Origin: an uncultured Eubacteriales bacterium
Lineage (GTDB): Bacteria; Bacillota; Clostridia; Oscillospirales; Ruminococcaceae
Length of the DNA: 53,239 nucleotides
NCBI GenBank assembly: GCA_900314975.1
Contig: OMXI01000013.1
Coordinates: 1-53,239 of the forward strand
Direction: 5' to 3'
Positions within the stretch are counted from its first letter, which is position 1. Each line of letters begins with the position of its first letter. The translations under genes were made by a program, and so were the position numbers. The notes beneath the pieces were generated by a model. It worked only from the letters and a program-made list of their open reading frames with translations. It made no database searches and had not been told where the DNA came from. Shown piece by piece: positions 1 through 7,716 of this stretch.

Positions 1-51
1 ACCGCCTATTATGCTTCTTGCAAAAATCATTGAGCCGTTTTTTGTTATCAT
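1..51 (-). CDS. Partial CDS, start of next gene in phage-tail-like operon
   Basis: Only the first 17 codons are inside the window, beginning MITKNGSMIFARS. The ATG overlaps the stop of the upstream tail-like gene in an ATGA arrangement. It is preceded by a perfect AGGAGGT ribosome site (58-64) six bases away, so it is a genuine translated start and is co-transcribed with the gene at 48-1217. The product cannot be identified from so short a stretch. Confidence 0.6.
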   Translation of the reverse strand, partial: MITKNGSMIFARSIIGG

Positions 52-1217
52 TGTGTTACCTCCTGTGCTTTTGTGGTTACTCTGCTTACGATGTTTGCGC
101 AGGAAAGGACTCGCGGGCGCATTACGGGCAGACTTTCAATCTGCTTGCGCAGGTCGTCTATCTGCGTCTGCAGGTCGGGAGTGAACGGCTCCCAGCTGCT
201 GTCGGTCACACCTTTGTACCTTATCATCGGCAGTATAAGGTCGTTGTCAAAGGTCGTATCAACATCAAGCCACAGTTCAACATAGTTGTATGGGAACTCG
301 TCGTCGACCGTGAACGAAACATCGCTGCCCTCGCACCACGCAAGGCTGCGCTGAACAAGCGTACCGTCATCAAGGTCGTAGCCGATAACGCACACGGCGA
401 GCTTTGAAAAGCCGTTAGTACATATTATGTATTCGCCGTTTGGTATGTGCTTTATGCAGTCCTGCGATGAAGCGCTTGTCAAGGGTATGCTTGTGTAGGT
501 GCTGCCTGTTGTGCCGTTAAGGGTAAGCTCGCCGCCCTGCCCGACGGTCATTGTGACCTCACCATTGTCAAAGCCATCCGTACCGATTTTTAAAAGATTA
601 CGCTTTTCAAGACCTGTTGACGATTTGTTGACCGCAATTTGCGATGCACTTTGCTGTATTGAAAGCGCACACTCCTGCGCGGTCTGCACCGCCTCGTTCA
701 TCTGCGAAAGACAGGCGGTGAACTGCGACATAAGACGCTGCTGTGCCTGTGTTATCTGCGTTTGCGAGGTGTCAAGGTACTGCTGCTGCTCGACAAGAGT
801 TTCTCCCAGGTCTGTAAGCGCTGCGGCACACTGCTCTATCTTGCCCAGTATGCGAAGACTGTCCTCAAGCGCGGGAACGGGCTTTGAATCTGCATCAAGG
901 CTTGGTTTGATAACAAGACGCAGTATGTTGCTCTTTTTTACAACGGTATAGACATCGCCCTGCATATCGCACGCGTACACCTGCACATCAACATCGCCCG
1001 CTTTGCGCATAAGACCTGCTGTCAGCGCGACAACGCCGTCCTGTATGCGCGTTTCAAAGCACTCGCCGTCATCGTAGGAGATAACAAGGCTGTACATCTG
1101 CGCCTGCACGTTGTCAAGCCCTGCAAACTCGATAACACGGGAATTTGTCTCGCCGCAGTAGCCAAGCAGGTCATCACTGGCGACGGCAAAATAATTCTCG
1201 TCCAATACTATTGTCAT
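48..1217 (-). CDS. Phage tail/baseplate-like protein with C-terminal binding module
   Basis: This 389-residue protein starts at the ATG at 1217, chosen because GAGGAGG lies just upstream; the open frame continues back to 1331 without a ribosome site. Residues 1 to about 110 resemble the beta-rich N-terminal domain of BppU-type baseplate proteins of Gram-positive phages. Residues 120-200 are Gln-rich and helical, likely a coiled-coil stalk. From about 205 (GLEKRNLLKIGTDGFDNG) comes a beta-sandwich module of the kind found on phage fibres, ending in the common SWEPFTPDLQTQIDDL linker. The last 25 residues look unrelated to that pattern. It is the first gene after a LexA-controlled promoter and overlaps the next gene by 4 bases. 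The family assignment is by pattern only; it could be prophage remnant or a domesticated tail-derived particle. Confidence 0.7.
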   Translation of the reverse strand: MTIVLDENYFAVASDDLLGYCGETNSRVIEFAGLDNVQAQMYSLVISYDDGECFETRIQDGVVALTAGLMRKAGDVDVQVYACDMQGDVYTVVKKSNILRLVIKPSLDADSKPVPALEDSLRILGKIEQCAAALTDLGETLVEQQQYLDTSQTQITQAQQRLMSQFTACLSQMNEAVQTAQECALSIQQSASQIAVNKSSTGLEKRNLLKIGTDGFDNGEVTMTVGQGGELTLNGTTGSTYTSIPLTSASSQDCIKHIPNGEYIICTNGFSKLAVCVIGYDLDDGTLVQRSLAWCEGSDVSFTVDDEFPYNYVELWLDVDTTFDNDLILPMIRYKGVTDSSWEPFTPDLQTQIDDLRKQIESLPVMRPRVLSCANIVSRVTTKAQEVTQ

Positions 1218-1300
1218 ATTTTCCTCCTCGTTGTTTTTTGCCCTTGCTTTGTCGGCAAAAAGCGCGGGCGTATTCAAGCGTGTCGGCATTTTACGCTTGC

Positions 1301-1350
1301 GAACATTCGTTCGTTTTATATAGGATAGCACATATGTTCGGCAATGTCAA
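1301..1350 (-). promoter_or_regulatory. SOS promoter of tail-like operon with two LexA boxes
   Basis: Reading leftward there is a TTGACA -35 (1345-1350), a 17-base spacer and a TATCCT -10 (1322-1327). The spacer contains a LexA-type box GCACATATGTTC (1328-1339). A second, perfect box GAACATTCGTTC (1301-1312) covers the likely transcription start. The Gram-positive LexA consensus is GAAC-N4-GTTC. Confidence 0.8.
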
Positions 1351-1455
1351 CGGGTCTTAAACACTTTCTGCGTTTTGGACTAAACTGCGCTTTTGGTTTG
1401 TGCAAAATGGCGCGAACGGCATATGTCGCATTTCTTGCACAATTATTAACGCGGC

Positions 1456-1492
1456 AAACAAAAAGCCCTTGCGAAAGGGTTTTCCGCAAGGG
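1456..1492 (-). terminator. Rho-independent terminator of spoVT
   Basis: CCCTTGCG (1466-1473) pairs with CGCAAGGG (1485-1492), and reading leftward the stem is followed by GCTTTTTGTTT. It lies directly after the spoVT stop. Confidence 0.8.
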
Positions 1493-1502
1493 TGTACATA
1501 GT

Positions 1503-2045
1503 TTATTCTTCTATCTGCTTTCCCAAAAAGAGCGCCGCAGTCTTTGCAAGGAGCGCCTGCTTCATCGTTGCGCACTCGCTGTCGTTCTCGGCGACAAACG
1601 CCACCGCACCCGACACATCACCGTTTGAGATTATCGGCGCTACAGCAAGCGCGTGTGCTTTCAAGCCCTCCACGGGATATACTGCGCTCTGCGCGGAGTT
1701 GGTATACTCGTAGCTCTTTCGCTGCGCAAGTATCTCCTCAAGTGCGGGCGAAAGTCTGCGCTGCGAGTACTCTCTTTTAGACGCACCCGAGACCGCAACA
1801 ACGTGGTCGTTGTCAAACACCACCGCAGTTGCACTGCCAAGCTTTGAGATGACCTCCGCAGCCTGCACCGCACCCTCGGAAAGCTCGTTTATCGGCGAGT
1901 ATTTTTTGAATATCACCTCGCCGTCAGCGCTCGTGTATATCTCAAGCGGCTCGCCCTCGCGGATACGCATTGTTCTTCTTATCTCTTTTGGTATCACTAC
2001 CCTGCCCAAGTCGTCAATACGGCGGACAATTCCTGTTGCTTTCAT
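1503..2045 (-). CDS. spoVT: Stage V sporulation protein T, AbrB-family regulator
   Basis: The 180-residue length and two-part structure match SpoVT. Residues 1-50 form the AbrB-type swapped-hairpin DNA-binding domain (MKATGIVRRIDDLGRVVIPK, then EIRRTMRI), and about 55-180 form a GAF-like domain. In Bacillus SpoVT is made in the forespore under sigma-G and tunes late forespore genes and germination. The ribosome site GAAAGGAA precedes the ATG. A stem-loop terminator follows, so the gene is monocistronic. Identity is secure; the regulon in this organism is inferred. Confidence 0.93.
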   Translation of the reverse strand: MKATGIVRRIDDLGRVVIPKEIRRTMRIREGEPLEIYTSADGEVIFKKYSPINELSEGAVQAAEVISKLGSATAVVFDNDHVVAVSGASKREYSQRRLSPALEEILAQRKSYEYTNSAQSAVYPVEGLKAHALAVAPIISNGDVSGAVAFVAENDSECATMKQALLAKTAALFLGKQIEE

Positions 2046-2214
2046 ATATTAAATTCCTTTCTGGTCGATTTTTGTATTTATATGATTTGCGCAGATTTGT
2101 GGATTATTCACTTTTTTGAATAATAAAAAATGCCATCGTGCTAAAGTTGTTGAGTCGTTATGAATTTTACGCATCATACTTTTGCAGGAAAATTCAACTG
2201 TCCAAAAAATTGCC

Positions 2215-2264
2215 TTGACAAACATTTGTTCGTGTGGTATAATGTTAAAAACGAACATTTGTGC
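2215..2264 (+). promoter_or_regulatory. SOS promoter of the Y-family polymerase with two LexA boxes
   Basis: A consensus promoter TTGACA (2215-2220), 17-base spacer, TATAAT (2238-2243). AAACATTTGTTC (2220-2231) fills the spacer and GAACATTTGTGC (2253-2264) lies at the start of the transcript. Each matches the LexA consensus GAAC-N4-GTTC with one mismatch. The layout copies that of the tail-like operon. Confidence 0.82.
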
Positions 2265-2292
2265 TTTTGCAAAAAGGAGGGACAGTCCGTGA

Positions 2293-3750
2293 ACCCTGAA
2301 ATCGTTCTATGCGAGCGTTGAATGTGTTGCGCGCGGGCTTGACCCGCTTGACACGAACCTTGTTGTTGCCGACCTCTCGCGCACAGAAAAAACTATCTGT
2401 CTTGCGGTAACTCCCTCTCTCAAAAGCTTTGGCATTTCGGGCAGGGCGAGGCTGTTCGAGGTCATCGAGCGCGTTGGCGAGGTGAACGCACAGCGCAGGG
2501 TGAAAGCTGTGCACAGGGAGTTTTCAGGGAAAAGCAGCAGCTTTTCCGAGCTTACCGCTGATGCGTCGCTTGAGCTTGACTACATCACCGCGCCGCCGCA
2601 GATGGCGAAATACATGGCGGTCAGCGCGCAGATATACGGTATCTATCTCAAATACGTCGCGCCCGAGGACATCTTTGCGTACTCGGTGGACGAGGTGTTT
2701 ATAGACGCAACGGGCTACCTTGTCACCTACCGCACAGATGCGCACGGCTTTGCGAGAATGCTGATACAGGACGTTCTGTCGCAAACGGGCATAACCGCCA
2801 CGGCAGGTATCGGCACGAATATGTACCTTGCAAAAATCGCTATGGACATCGTCGCAAAGCATATCCCCGCGGACAAGGACGGCGTGCGCATAGCCGAGCT
2901 TGACGAGCAAAGCTACAGGCAGAGGCTCTGGGCGCACACGCCGATAACGGATTTCTGGAGAGTGGGCGCGGGTACGGCAAGGCGGCTTGAAAAGCTGGGC
3001 ATACGCACTATGGGCGACATCGCGCGGCACTCGCTCGACCACTACCTTATCAAGAGCATATACAAATCGCTTGGCAAAAGCGCCGAGCTGCTTATCGATC
3101 ACGCGTGGGGTATCGAGCCGACGACAATCGCCGATGTTAAGGCGTACCGTCCGCAGAGCAGCAGCATAACCTCGGGGCAGGTGCTTTCAGAGCCGTGCAG
3201 CTGCGAGCGCACGCGGCTTATCGTGTGGGAAATGGCGGATATGCTCTCGCTTGACCTCGTCGATAAGGGACTTGTGACAAAGCAGATAGTGCTGACCGTA
3301 GGCTACGACAGGCAAAGCCTTGCAAGCGGCGATTACAGGGGCGAGGTAACGCTTGACCACTACGGCAGGGCTGTCCCCAAGCACGCGCACGGCACGGTAA
3401 ACCTTGAGCGCCACACCTCGTCAGCGCGCGTGATAACAGATGCGGTAATGCAGCTTTTCGACCGCATTTACGATGTGAGCCTGCTTGCTCGGCGGCTGTC
3501 GCTGGTGGCGTGCAATGTCATCAACGAGCAGGATATCCCCGAAAGCGAGGGTTTTGAGCAGCTGAGCCTGTTTGACACTGCACCGCCGCAGCAAAACGAT
3601 ACCGCGCTTGAAAAGGAGCGCGCACTTCAGCAGGCAATGCTGAAAATAAAACACCGCTACGGCAAGAACGCGGTGCTTAAAGGCAAGAACTATATACAGG
3701 GCGCTACGGCACGCGAGCGCAACCGCCAGATCGGCGGTCACAAGGCGTGA
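2293..3750 (+). pseudogene. Y-family translesion DNA polymerase (UvrX/YqjW-like), 5' end lost
   Basis: From 2293 the frame reads T-L-K-S-F-Y-A-S-V-E-C and continues intact to 3750. It matches SOS-induced translesion polymerases of the UmuC/UvrX type: YSVDEVFID with the paired acidic catalytic residues, then a fingers/thumb region with a helix-hairpin-helix (RVGAGTARRLEKLGIRTMGD) and a little-finger domain. Intact relatives begin M-x(5-8)-FAIDLKSFYASVEC. Here a TGA at 2290-2292 sits directly before the frame, and the start codon, first beta strand and first metal-binding Asp are missing. A good ribosome site (AAAAGGAGG, 2272-2280) leads only to GTG at 2289, which is in another frame and stops after ten codons. 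CTG at 2296 or GTG at 2482 could restart translation but would give a protein without the Asp. Either a small deletion of about 20-30 bases or a sequence error is likely. The YolD-like partner follows 19 bases downstream. Confidence 0.85.
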
Positions 3751-3769
3751 GAAAATCGGAGATGATACA

Positions 3770-4183
3770 ATGCTTGAACAATACAATGAAATAATGTACG
3801 ACCATAGACCGCACTACGCGGATTTCCCCGAGATGAGCGCAAGCGACAGGGCGGCGCAGTTCTCGCCGTTTGCAGCGCTGGTGGGCTATGATGATGCAGT
3901 TGACGAAACGGCACGCCTTACCGACAGCAGAATTGATTTGACCGACGACGAGCAAGCTGCGCTCAACACGAACCTCAACCGTCTGCTCGGACTGCTTGAA
4001 GATTACCTGCCGACCGTGACGGTGACCTACTTTATCCCCGACGAGAGAAAGTCGGGCGGGCGGTACGTCAACAAAACGGGCGAGGTGCGCATATATGACA
4101 GCTGCGAAAACGCGCTGGTTTTCACAGACGGCGAAAGGATCGCAGTCAGTGACATTTACAGTCTTACCCTGCCCGAGAGCTGA
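3770..4183 (+). CDS. YolD-like protein, partner of Y-family polymerase
   Basis: 137 residues with the family hallmark M-S-A-S-D-R-A-A-Q-F-S-P-F-A-A-L-x-G-Y near residues 22-40. YolD-like proteins are encoded beside UvrX/DinB-type polymerases in Firmicutes and are thought to regulate or assist them, as UmuD does in proteobacteria. The start has an upstream GGAG and is 19 bases after the polymerase stop, so the two share the SOS promoter. It is intact even though the polymerase start is damaged. Confidence 0.85.
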   Translation: MLEQYNEIMYDHRPHYADFPEMSASDRAAQFSPFAALVGYDDAVDETARLTDSRIDLTDDEQAALNTNLNRLLGLLEDYLPTVTVTYFIPDERKSGGRYVNKTGEVRIYDSCENALVFTDGERIAVSDIYSLTLPES

Positions 4184-4222
4184 TAAATCACCCTCCTGCG
4201 AAAAAACAAAGCAGCTGCACGG

Positions 4223-4251
4223 TTGACTTTTGTTCGCACTTGTGGCATAAT
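4223..4251 (+). promoter_or_regulatory. Promoter of PNPOx-like gene
   Basis: TTGACT (4223-4228), 17-base spacer, CATAAT (4246-4251), about 35 bases before the start codon. Confidence 0.7.
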
Positions 4252-4286
4252 AGTATCAGCAGAAAAAAATCACAGGAGGGATAAAA

Positions 4287-4679
4287 ATGAAAGAAGTTTT
4301 CGATTTTTTGAAGAGCGCGGGGACATACTACCTTGCGACCGTTGAGGGCGACCAGCCGAGAGTGCGCCCGTTCGGTACGGTGGACATTTTCGAGGACAGG
4401 ATGTACATTCAGACTGGCAAGTCAAAGGACGTTTCAAAGCAGCTTGCGGCAAACCCGAAAGCCGAGCTTTGCGCTTTCAAGGACGGCACATGGCTGCGCG
4501 TTTGCGGCGAGCTTGTAAGCGACGACAGGCTTGAAGCAAAAGCACATATGCTTGATAACTACCCCGAGCTGAAGGCTATGTACTCCGCTGATGACGGCAA
4601 CACGCAGGTGCTGTATTTCAAGAACGCGACTGCTACATTCTCGTCATTCACCGCACCGCCGAAAACGGTGACTTTCTGA
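4287..4679 (+). CDS. Pyridoxamine 5'-phosphate oxidase-family flavin-binding protein
   Basis: 130 residues with a split-barrel FMN-binding fold: TYYLATVEGDQPRVRPFG, then a DRMYIQTGKSKDVSKQL segment typical of small PNPOx-like reductases. Such proteins bind FMN or F420-like cofactors and their substrates vary widely, so a role in pyridoxal phosphate synthesis should not be assumed. CAGGAGGG lies 8 bases before the ATG. It has its own promoter and terminator, so it is a single-gene unit. Confidence 0.8.
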   Translation: MKEVFDFLKSAGTYYLATVEGDQPRVRPFGTVDIFEDRMYIQTGKSKDVSKQLAANPKAELCAFKDGTWLRVCGELVSDDRLEAKAHMLDNYPELKAMYSADDGNTQVLYFKNATATFSSFTAPPKTVTF

Positions 4680-4689
4680 TAAAAAGATA

Positions 4690-4719
4690 ACGGGCTGCAA
4701 AAATGCAGTCCGTTTTTTT
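4690..4719 (+). terminator. Terminator after PNPOx-like gene
   Basis: ACGGGCTGCA (4690-4699) pairs with TGCAGTCCGT (4704-4713) and is followed by a run of T and GTACA. The same stem can act weakly for the convergent lipoprotein gene. Confidence 0.85.
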
Positions 4720-4725
4720 GTACAT

Positions 4726-5400
4726 TTATGGTTTTGTCTGTTCCGCTTGTATCCTCTTTACCAGCGCATCATAATCGCACAAAGCCCAGTAGTCGATGTC
4801 TGTCTTTTTTAACTGTTCATTCCTGTACTTAATGTCATAAGACTCCTGCGCATCGTAAATCATATCGCACAGCTTGAATTTCCCGCCTGTGCTTTGCACA
4901 ATGAAAGTAAACCTGCCATTCACACCCGTGCTGTAGACATAATCAGCTGTGTAAAAAATTATACCGTCGTTGTTTGAGTATGACAGCTCCATAAGGTGAG
5001 CCGACGGAGCATCGGAAAACAGCGTAGGCTTTACCGAGGCTTTTGTCTCAAGCTCAAGATACTTTGCAAGGTTCTCGTATTTGCAGTAGGGCGTAAAGTC
5101 AAAGCTCTGACCGCCGTTGTACATAGCCGTCCACTTTCTGCACACGAACCCGCAGAAGTCCTTTATCTCCTGCCATTCCTCCGCTTGGGTGTGGTACGCA
5201 TCCCTGGAGGTGAACTCTGTCTTTTCGGTGGTCGCCGCCGTAGTTGTCGCAGTGCTTGTCGCCGACTGTGACGCTATCGTCAGACTTGTCGCCTTTGTTG
5301 TAGTCTCTGTCTGGCTTTCGGTCAGGCTGCTGTTTTTCTGCTCACAAGAGCACAGCGTCAGCGCCGCACACACCGCAGCTATAAGCAATATCTTTTTCAT
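4726..5400 (-). CDS. Secreted lipoprotein of unknown function
   Basis: 224 residues. Residues 1-19 form a lipoprotein signal with lipobox LCSC (Cys at 19), followed by a Thr/Ser/Ala-rich linker to about residue 60 of a type common in Ruminococcus surface proteins. The remaining 160 residues form a compact alpha/beta-looking domain (DAYHTQAEEWQEIKDFCGF... DYWALCDYDALVKRI) I do not recognise. It is the last gene of a leftward series with the GNAT and glycosyltransferase genes, starting 23 bases after the GNAT stop. Its ribosome site is weak. Confidence 0.75.
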   Translation of the reverse strand: MKKILLIAAVCAALTLCSCEQKNSSLTESQTETTTKATSLTIASQSATSTATTTAATTEKTEFTSRDAYHTQAEEWQEIKDFCGFVCRKWTAMYNGGQSFDFTPYCKYENLAKYLELETKASVKPTLFSDAPSAHLMELSYSNNDGIIFYTADYVYSTGVNGRFTFIVQSTGGKFKLCDMIYDAQESYDIKYRNEQLKKTDIDYWALCDYDALVKRIQAEQTKP

Positions 5401-5423
5401 TATCAGTCACCGTTTTGTCTGCA

Positions 5424-6173
5424 TCAAAGATGAATGATCGAGCATTCTCCGACCTTTTCAAAGCCTATCTTTTCGGCTGTTTTTCTTGAAGCGATGTTCT
5501 CGCTGTGGCACGCCCACACAGGCTTTTTGCCGATTGACAGTACATACTCTGCCATTTTGCCTGCGACAGCTGCCGCAAGACCTTTGCCGCGGTAGCTTTC
5601 AAGCGTTTCTACGCCGATGTCGATCTGCGTATCGCTCACCGCCGCAGAGAACGCCCACGCCGCAGGTGTTTCGCCCTGCATAGCGCAAAAGCCCGCGCCG
5701 TTTTTGAGAAACTGTTCATCGCTGTCCCACGAAAACGAAGGCTTTATCCGCCCGTCAAGGCGCGGCAGGATAGAGGCATCTATCGGCTTCATTACGAAGT
5801 TCTCTGGCAGGATGATGTCACCCGATTTGTCCTGCGCAAGCTCGAAAAAGTATCTTTTCTCCACCTTTACGCCGCTGTTCATTTCAAAATACCTGCCCAA
5901 GCGCTCGTTCTCGCAAAACAGCACAAAGCGCCTGTCTTCAAGCCTGGCAGTGTGCATCAGATACGATATCTGCGTGATGTCCTTTGCAGTCGGTATGCCG
6001 TACATAAACGCAAATCCACAGCTGTGCCATACCACCCTGCACCCGCCGAAGCGGTACACCTCGCCGCTTTGATAGCCCTGCAAGACCGATTCGGGATAGA
6101 CCTCACCGCAGGTAATTATCCCGGCTTGTTCTTTGCTGTCCCAAAAACCGTACAGTTGTTCATCAGTAATCAT
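5424..6173 (-). CDS. GNAT-family N-acetyltransferase
   Basis: 249 residues. The N-terminal half (1-120) is divergent, while the C-terminal half carries the acetyl-CoA binding loop YRGKGLAAAVAG (about 195-206) and the closing SENIASRKTAEKIGF helix-strand. This two-part arrangement matches the GNAT_acetyltran group (PF12746) of Firmicutes, whose acceptor is unknown. It sits 3 bases downstream of the glycosyltransferase stop and is therefore co-transcribed. Confidence 0.82.
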   Translation of the reverse strand: MITDEQLYGFWDSKEQAGIITCGEVYPESVLQGYQSGEVYRFGGCRVVWHSCGFAFMYGIPTAKDITQISYLMHTARLEDRRFVLFCENERLGRYFEMNSGVKVEKRYFFELAQDKSGDIILPENFVMKPIDASILPRLDGRIKPSFSWDSDEQFLKNGAGFCAMQGETPAAWAFSAAVSDTQIDIGVETLESYRGKGLAAAVAGKMAEYVLSIGKKPVWACHSENIASRKTAEKIGFEKVGECSIIHL

Positions 6174-6176
6174 ACT

Positions 6177-6914
6177 TCACCCATTGTAGTCGTAAAACAG
6201 CTTGTCCACCAGCTTGTCATATTCCTTGCTGTCGCCAAGTGCCGCTTTTGCGAGGCTTCCCGCGTTTTCAAACATCAGCCTGATGTACAGCCAGTCGCCC
6301 ATATCGTCCCACTTGCGCGTGGAGTTGACAAGGTAATTGTTTTGCAGACAGCCGTACTTTTTGCCCAGCTTTTTGCCGTACGCTTTGAGGTTCTTGGCGG
6401 TCTGCACGTCCTCCATAGCACGCTTGTCGGCAAACCCGCCTATCGCCTCGAACGTCTGCTTTGATGCCCAGAAAATGCCGCAGTAAAGCCCTGTCAAGCC
6501 AAATCCGACACGGCACATATAGTCGTTCATATACAGCGGGAAGGAGTACCTTTCAAAGCGTATCGGCGCGCCTCCGCCGATAAACTTTCCGCTTTTGAGC
6601 AGGCAGTACGCCTCTTTAATCGTACCCTTTGTCATACGGTTGTCGCAGTCGATAGTCATTATGTACTTGCCGCGCGCAGCTTTTATGCCCGCATTGCGAA
6701 CCGCCGCGATACAGCGCTCCTCGTTGAGAACTACCCTTGCGCCGTTTTGCTCGGCGAGCTGCTGCGTATTATCGGTGCAGCGGTTGCAGACAATGATTAT
6801 CTCGACAGGCTTGCCGAAGACCTTTGCCGCCTTTTTGATAGAGTTAATGCACCGCACAACGTACTTTTCCTCGTTATGTGCAGGCACCACGACCGTGAAA
6901 ACATAATTCCCCAT
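6177..6914 (-). CDS. Glycosyltransferase family 2
   Basis: 245 residues with the GT2 start FTVVVPAHNEEKYVVRCI and nucleotide-sugar binding core GKYIMTIDCDNRM, where DCD stands in for the DxD metal motif. No membrane segment is evident, so it is probably cytosolic or peripheral. GGAGGAAC precedes the ATG at 6914. It is first in a three-gene leftward unit with the GNAT and lipoprotein genes. Donor and acceptor cannot be predicted. Confidence 0.85.
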   Translation of the reverse strand: MGNYVFTVVVPAHNEEKYVVRCINSIKKAAKVFGKPVEIIIVCNRCTDNTQQLAEQNGARVVLNEERCIAAVRNAGIKAARGKYIMTIDCDNRMTKGTIKEAYCLLKSGKFIGGGAPIRFERYSFPLYMNDYMCRVGFGLTGLYCGIFWASKQTFEAIGGFADKRAMEDVQTAKNLKAYGKKLGKKYGCLQNNYLVNSTRKWDDMGDWLYIRLMFENAGSLAKAALGDSKEYDKLVDKLFYDYNG

Positions 6915-6952
6915 TTTGTTCCTCCTTGCTTGTGTCCAATAATATGTACAGA

Positions 6953-6999
6953 TAAAACCTGTGACAGTTTATCTATATCCTATATTATCACAGGTTTTA
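6953..6999. repeat. 12-base perfect inverted repeat upstream of glycosyltransferase
   Basis: TAAAACCTGTGA (6953-6964) and TCACAGGTTTTA (6988-6999) are exact reverse complements separated by 23 bases. It lies 40-85 bases upstream of the glycosyltransferase start. It could be a dimeric regulator's operator or a leader hairpin. Confidence 0.6.
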
Positions 7000-7116
7000 T
7001 TAAGATGTCTTTAAGCTTTCAGCGCATGGCTCCATCTGTGAGTGTGCTGTACACTCTCTATACTTACCTAACCTTACCTATGTCGACGGATGGTTGACGG
7101 CTGGTTGACGGCAAGC

Positions 7117-7701
7117 TCAGGTCTTGTAAAAATGCTGGTAGTCCTTCTGTGTTTTCCAGTCGCCGCCCCACGTCCAGCCGCGCTGCTTGAACAGCTTGTA
7201 GGCAAGGTCGTTGTGGTCTATCTTGTGCGGAAAACTCTTGCTTCTGTCGGCGAATTTCACCGCATTTTCGGGCATTATCTTGCCGCCCACTATGTAGGGA
7301 TTGTGCAGCGGATTGATGTCGATAGCGCGCCCGTAGCCGTGCATTGATATCATATCCGTATCCGCAACGACACGGTAGTTGAACGCGGACGAATTGTTGT
7401 CCGCCATTGACTGCTCGTCATCAGCGCCGTACTCGTCCACAAGGCGCATTTTCTCTATCTGATAGCCAGCCTTGTACAGCTCGCGGAAAATCTCCAAAAC
7501 CTCCTTTGCGAGCGAGTAATGCACTATCATCTCGCCGCGCTGGGTGCTGCCGTGGTAGTCAACAAACAGCATTTGCAGATACGCAAGCTCGTCAAGCCCT
7601 ATATCGTGATTTTCACGGTAGGACTTGCCGCTTATCTTTTCGATTATGTTTTCGGGAAGGGCTGTTGCTGTGAAGCCCTCCTCAAGAATGATACTCTCCA
7701 A
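7117..7701 (-). CDS. M15-family D-Ala-D-Ala carboxypeptidase-like peptidase
   Basis: 194 residues. The zinc site is SMHGYGRAIDINP (His and Asp of the HxxxxxxD motif, about 138-150), and a distal GWTWGGDW...DYQHFY supplies the catalytic Asp and third zinc His. This matches the M15C group (Peptidase_M15_4), which trims peptidoglycan stem peptides and is common in phage lysins and sporulating Firmicutes. No signal peptide is visible, so it may be cytosolic, act through another export route, or be a phage-derived enzyme. It follows the amylase gene by 15 bases. Confidence 0.85.
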   Translation of the reverse strand: MESIILEEGFTATALPENIIEKISGKSYRENHDIGLDELAYLQMLFVDYHGSTQRGEMIVHYSLAKEVLEIFRELYKAGYQIEKMRLVDEYGADDEQSMADNNSSAFNYRVVADTDMISMHGYGRAIDINPLHNPYIVGGKIMPENAVKFADRSKSFPHKIDHNDLAYKLFKQRGWTWGGDWKTQKDYQHFYKT

Positions 7702-7716
7702 AGTGTTATCACCTCG

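Noticed and set aside
1503-2045. AbrB or antitoxin identity for the AbrB-domain protein
   Set aside because: The length of 180 residues and the GAF-like second domain fit SpoVT; AbrB and MazE-type proteins are half this size.
2052-2120. Sigma-G promoter for spoVT
   Set aside because: TGAATA and CATATA are both present but 20 bases apart, beyond the usual 17-18, so I did not call it.
2245-2514. Minus-strand 89-codon frame over the polymerase start
   Set aside because: No ribosome site and no recognisable protein; it is the shadow of the plus-strand polymerase frame.
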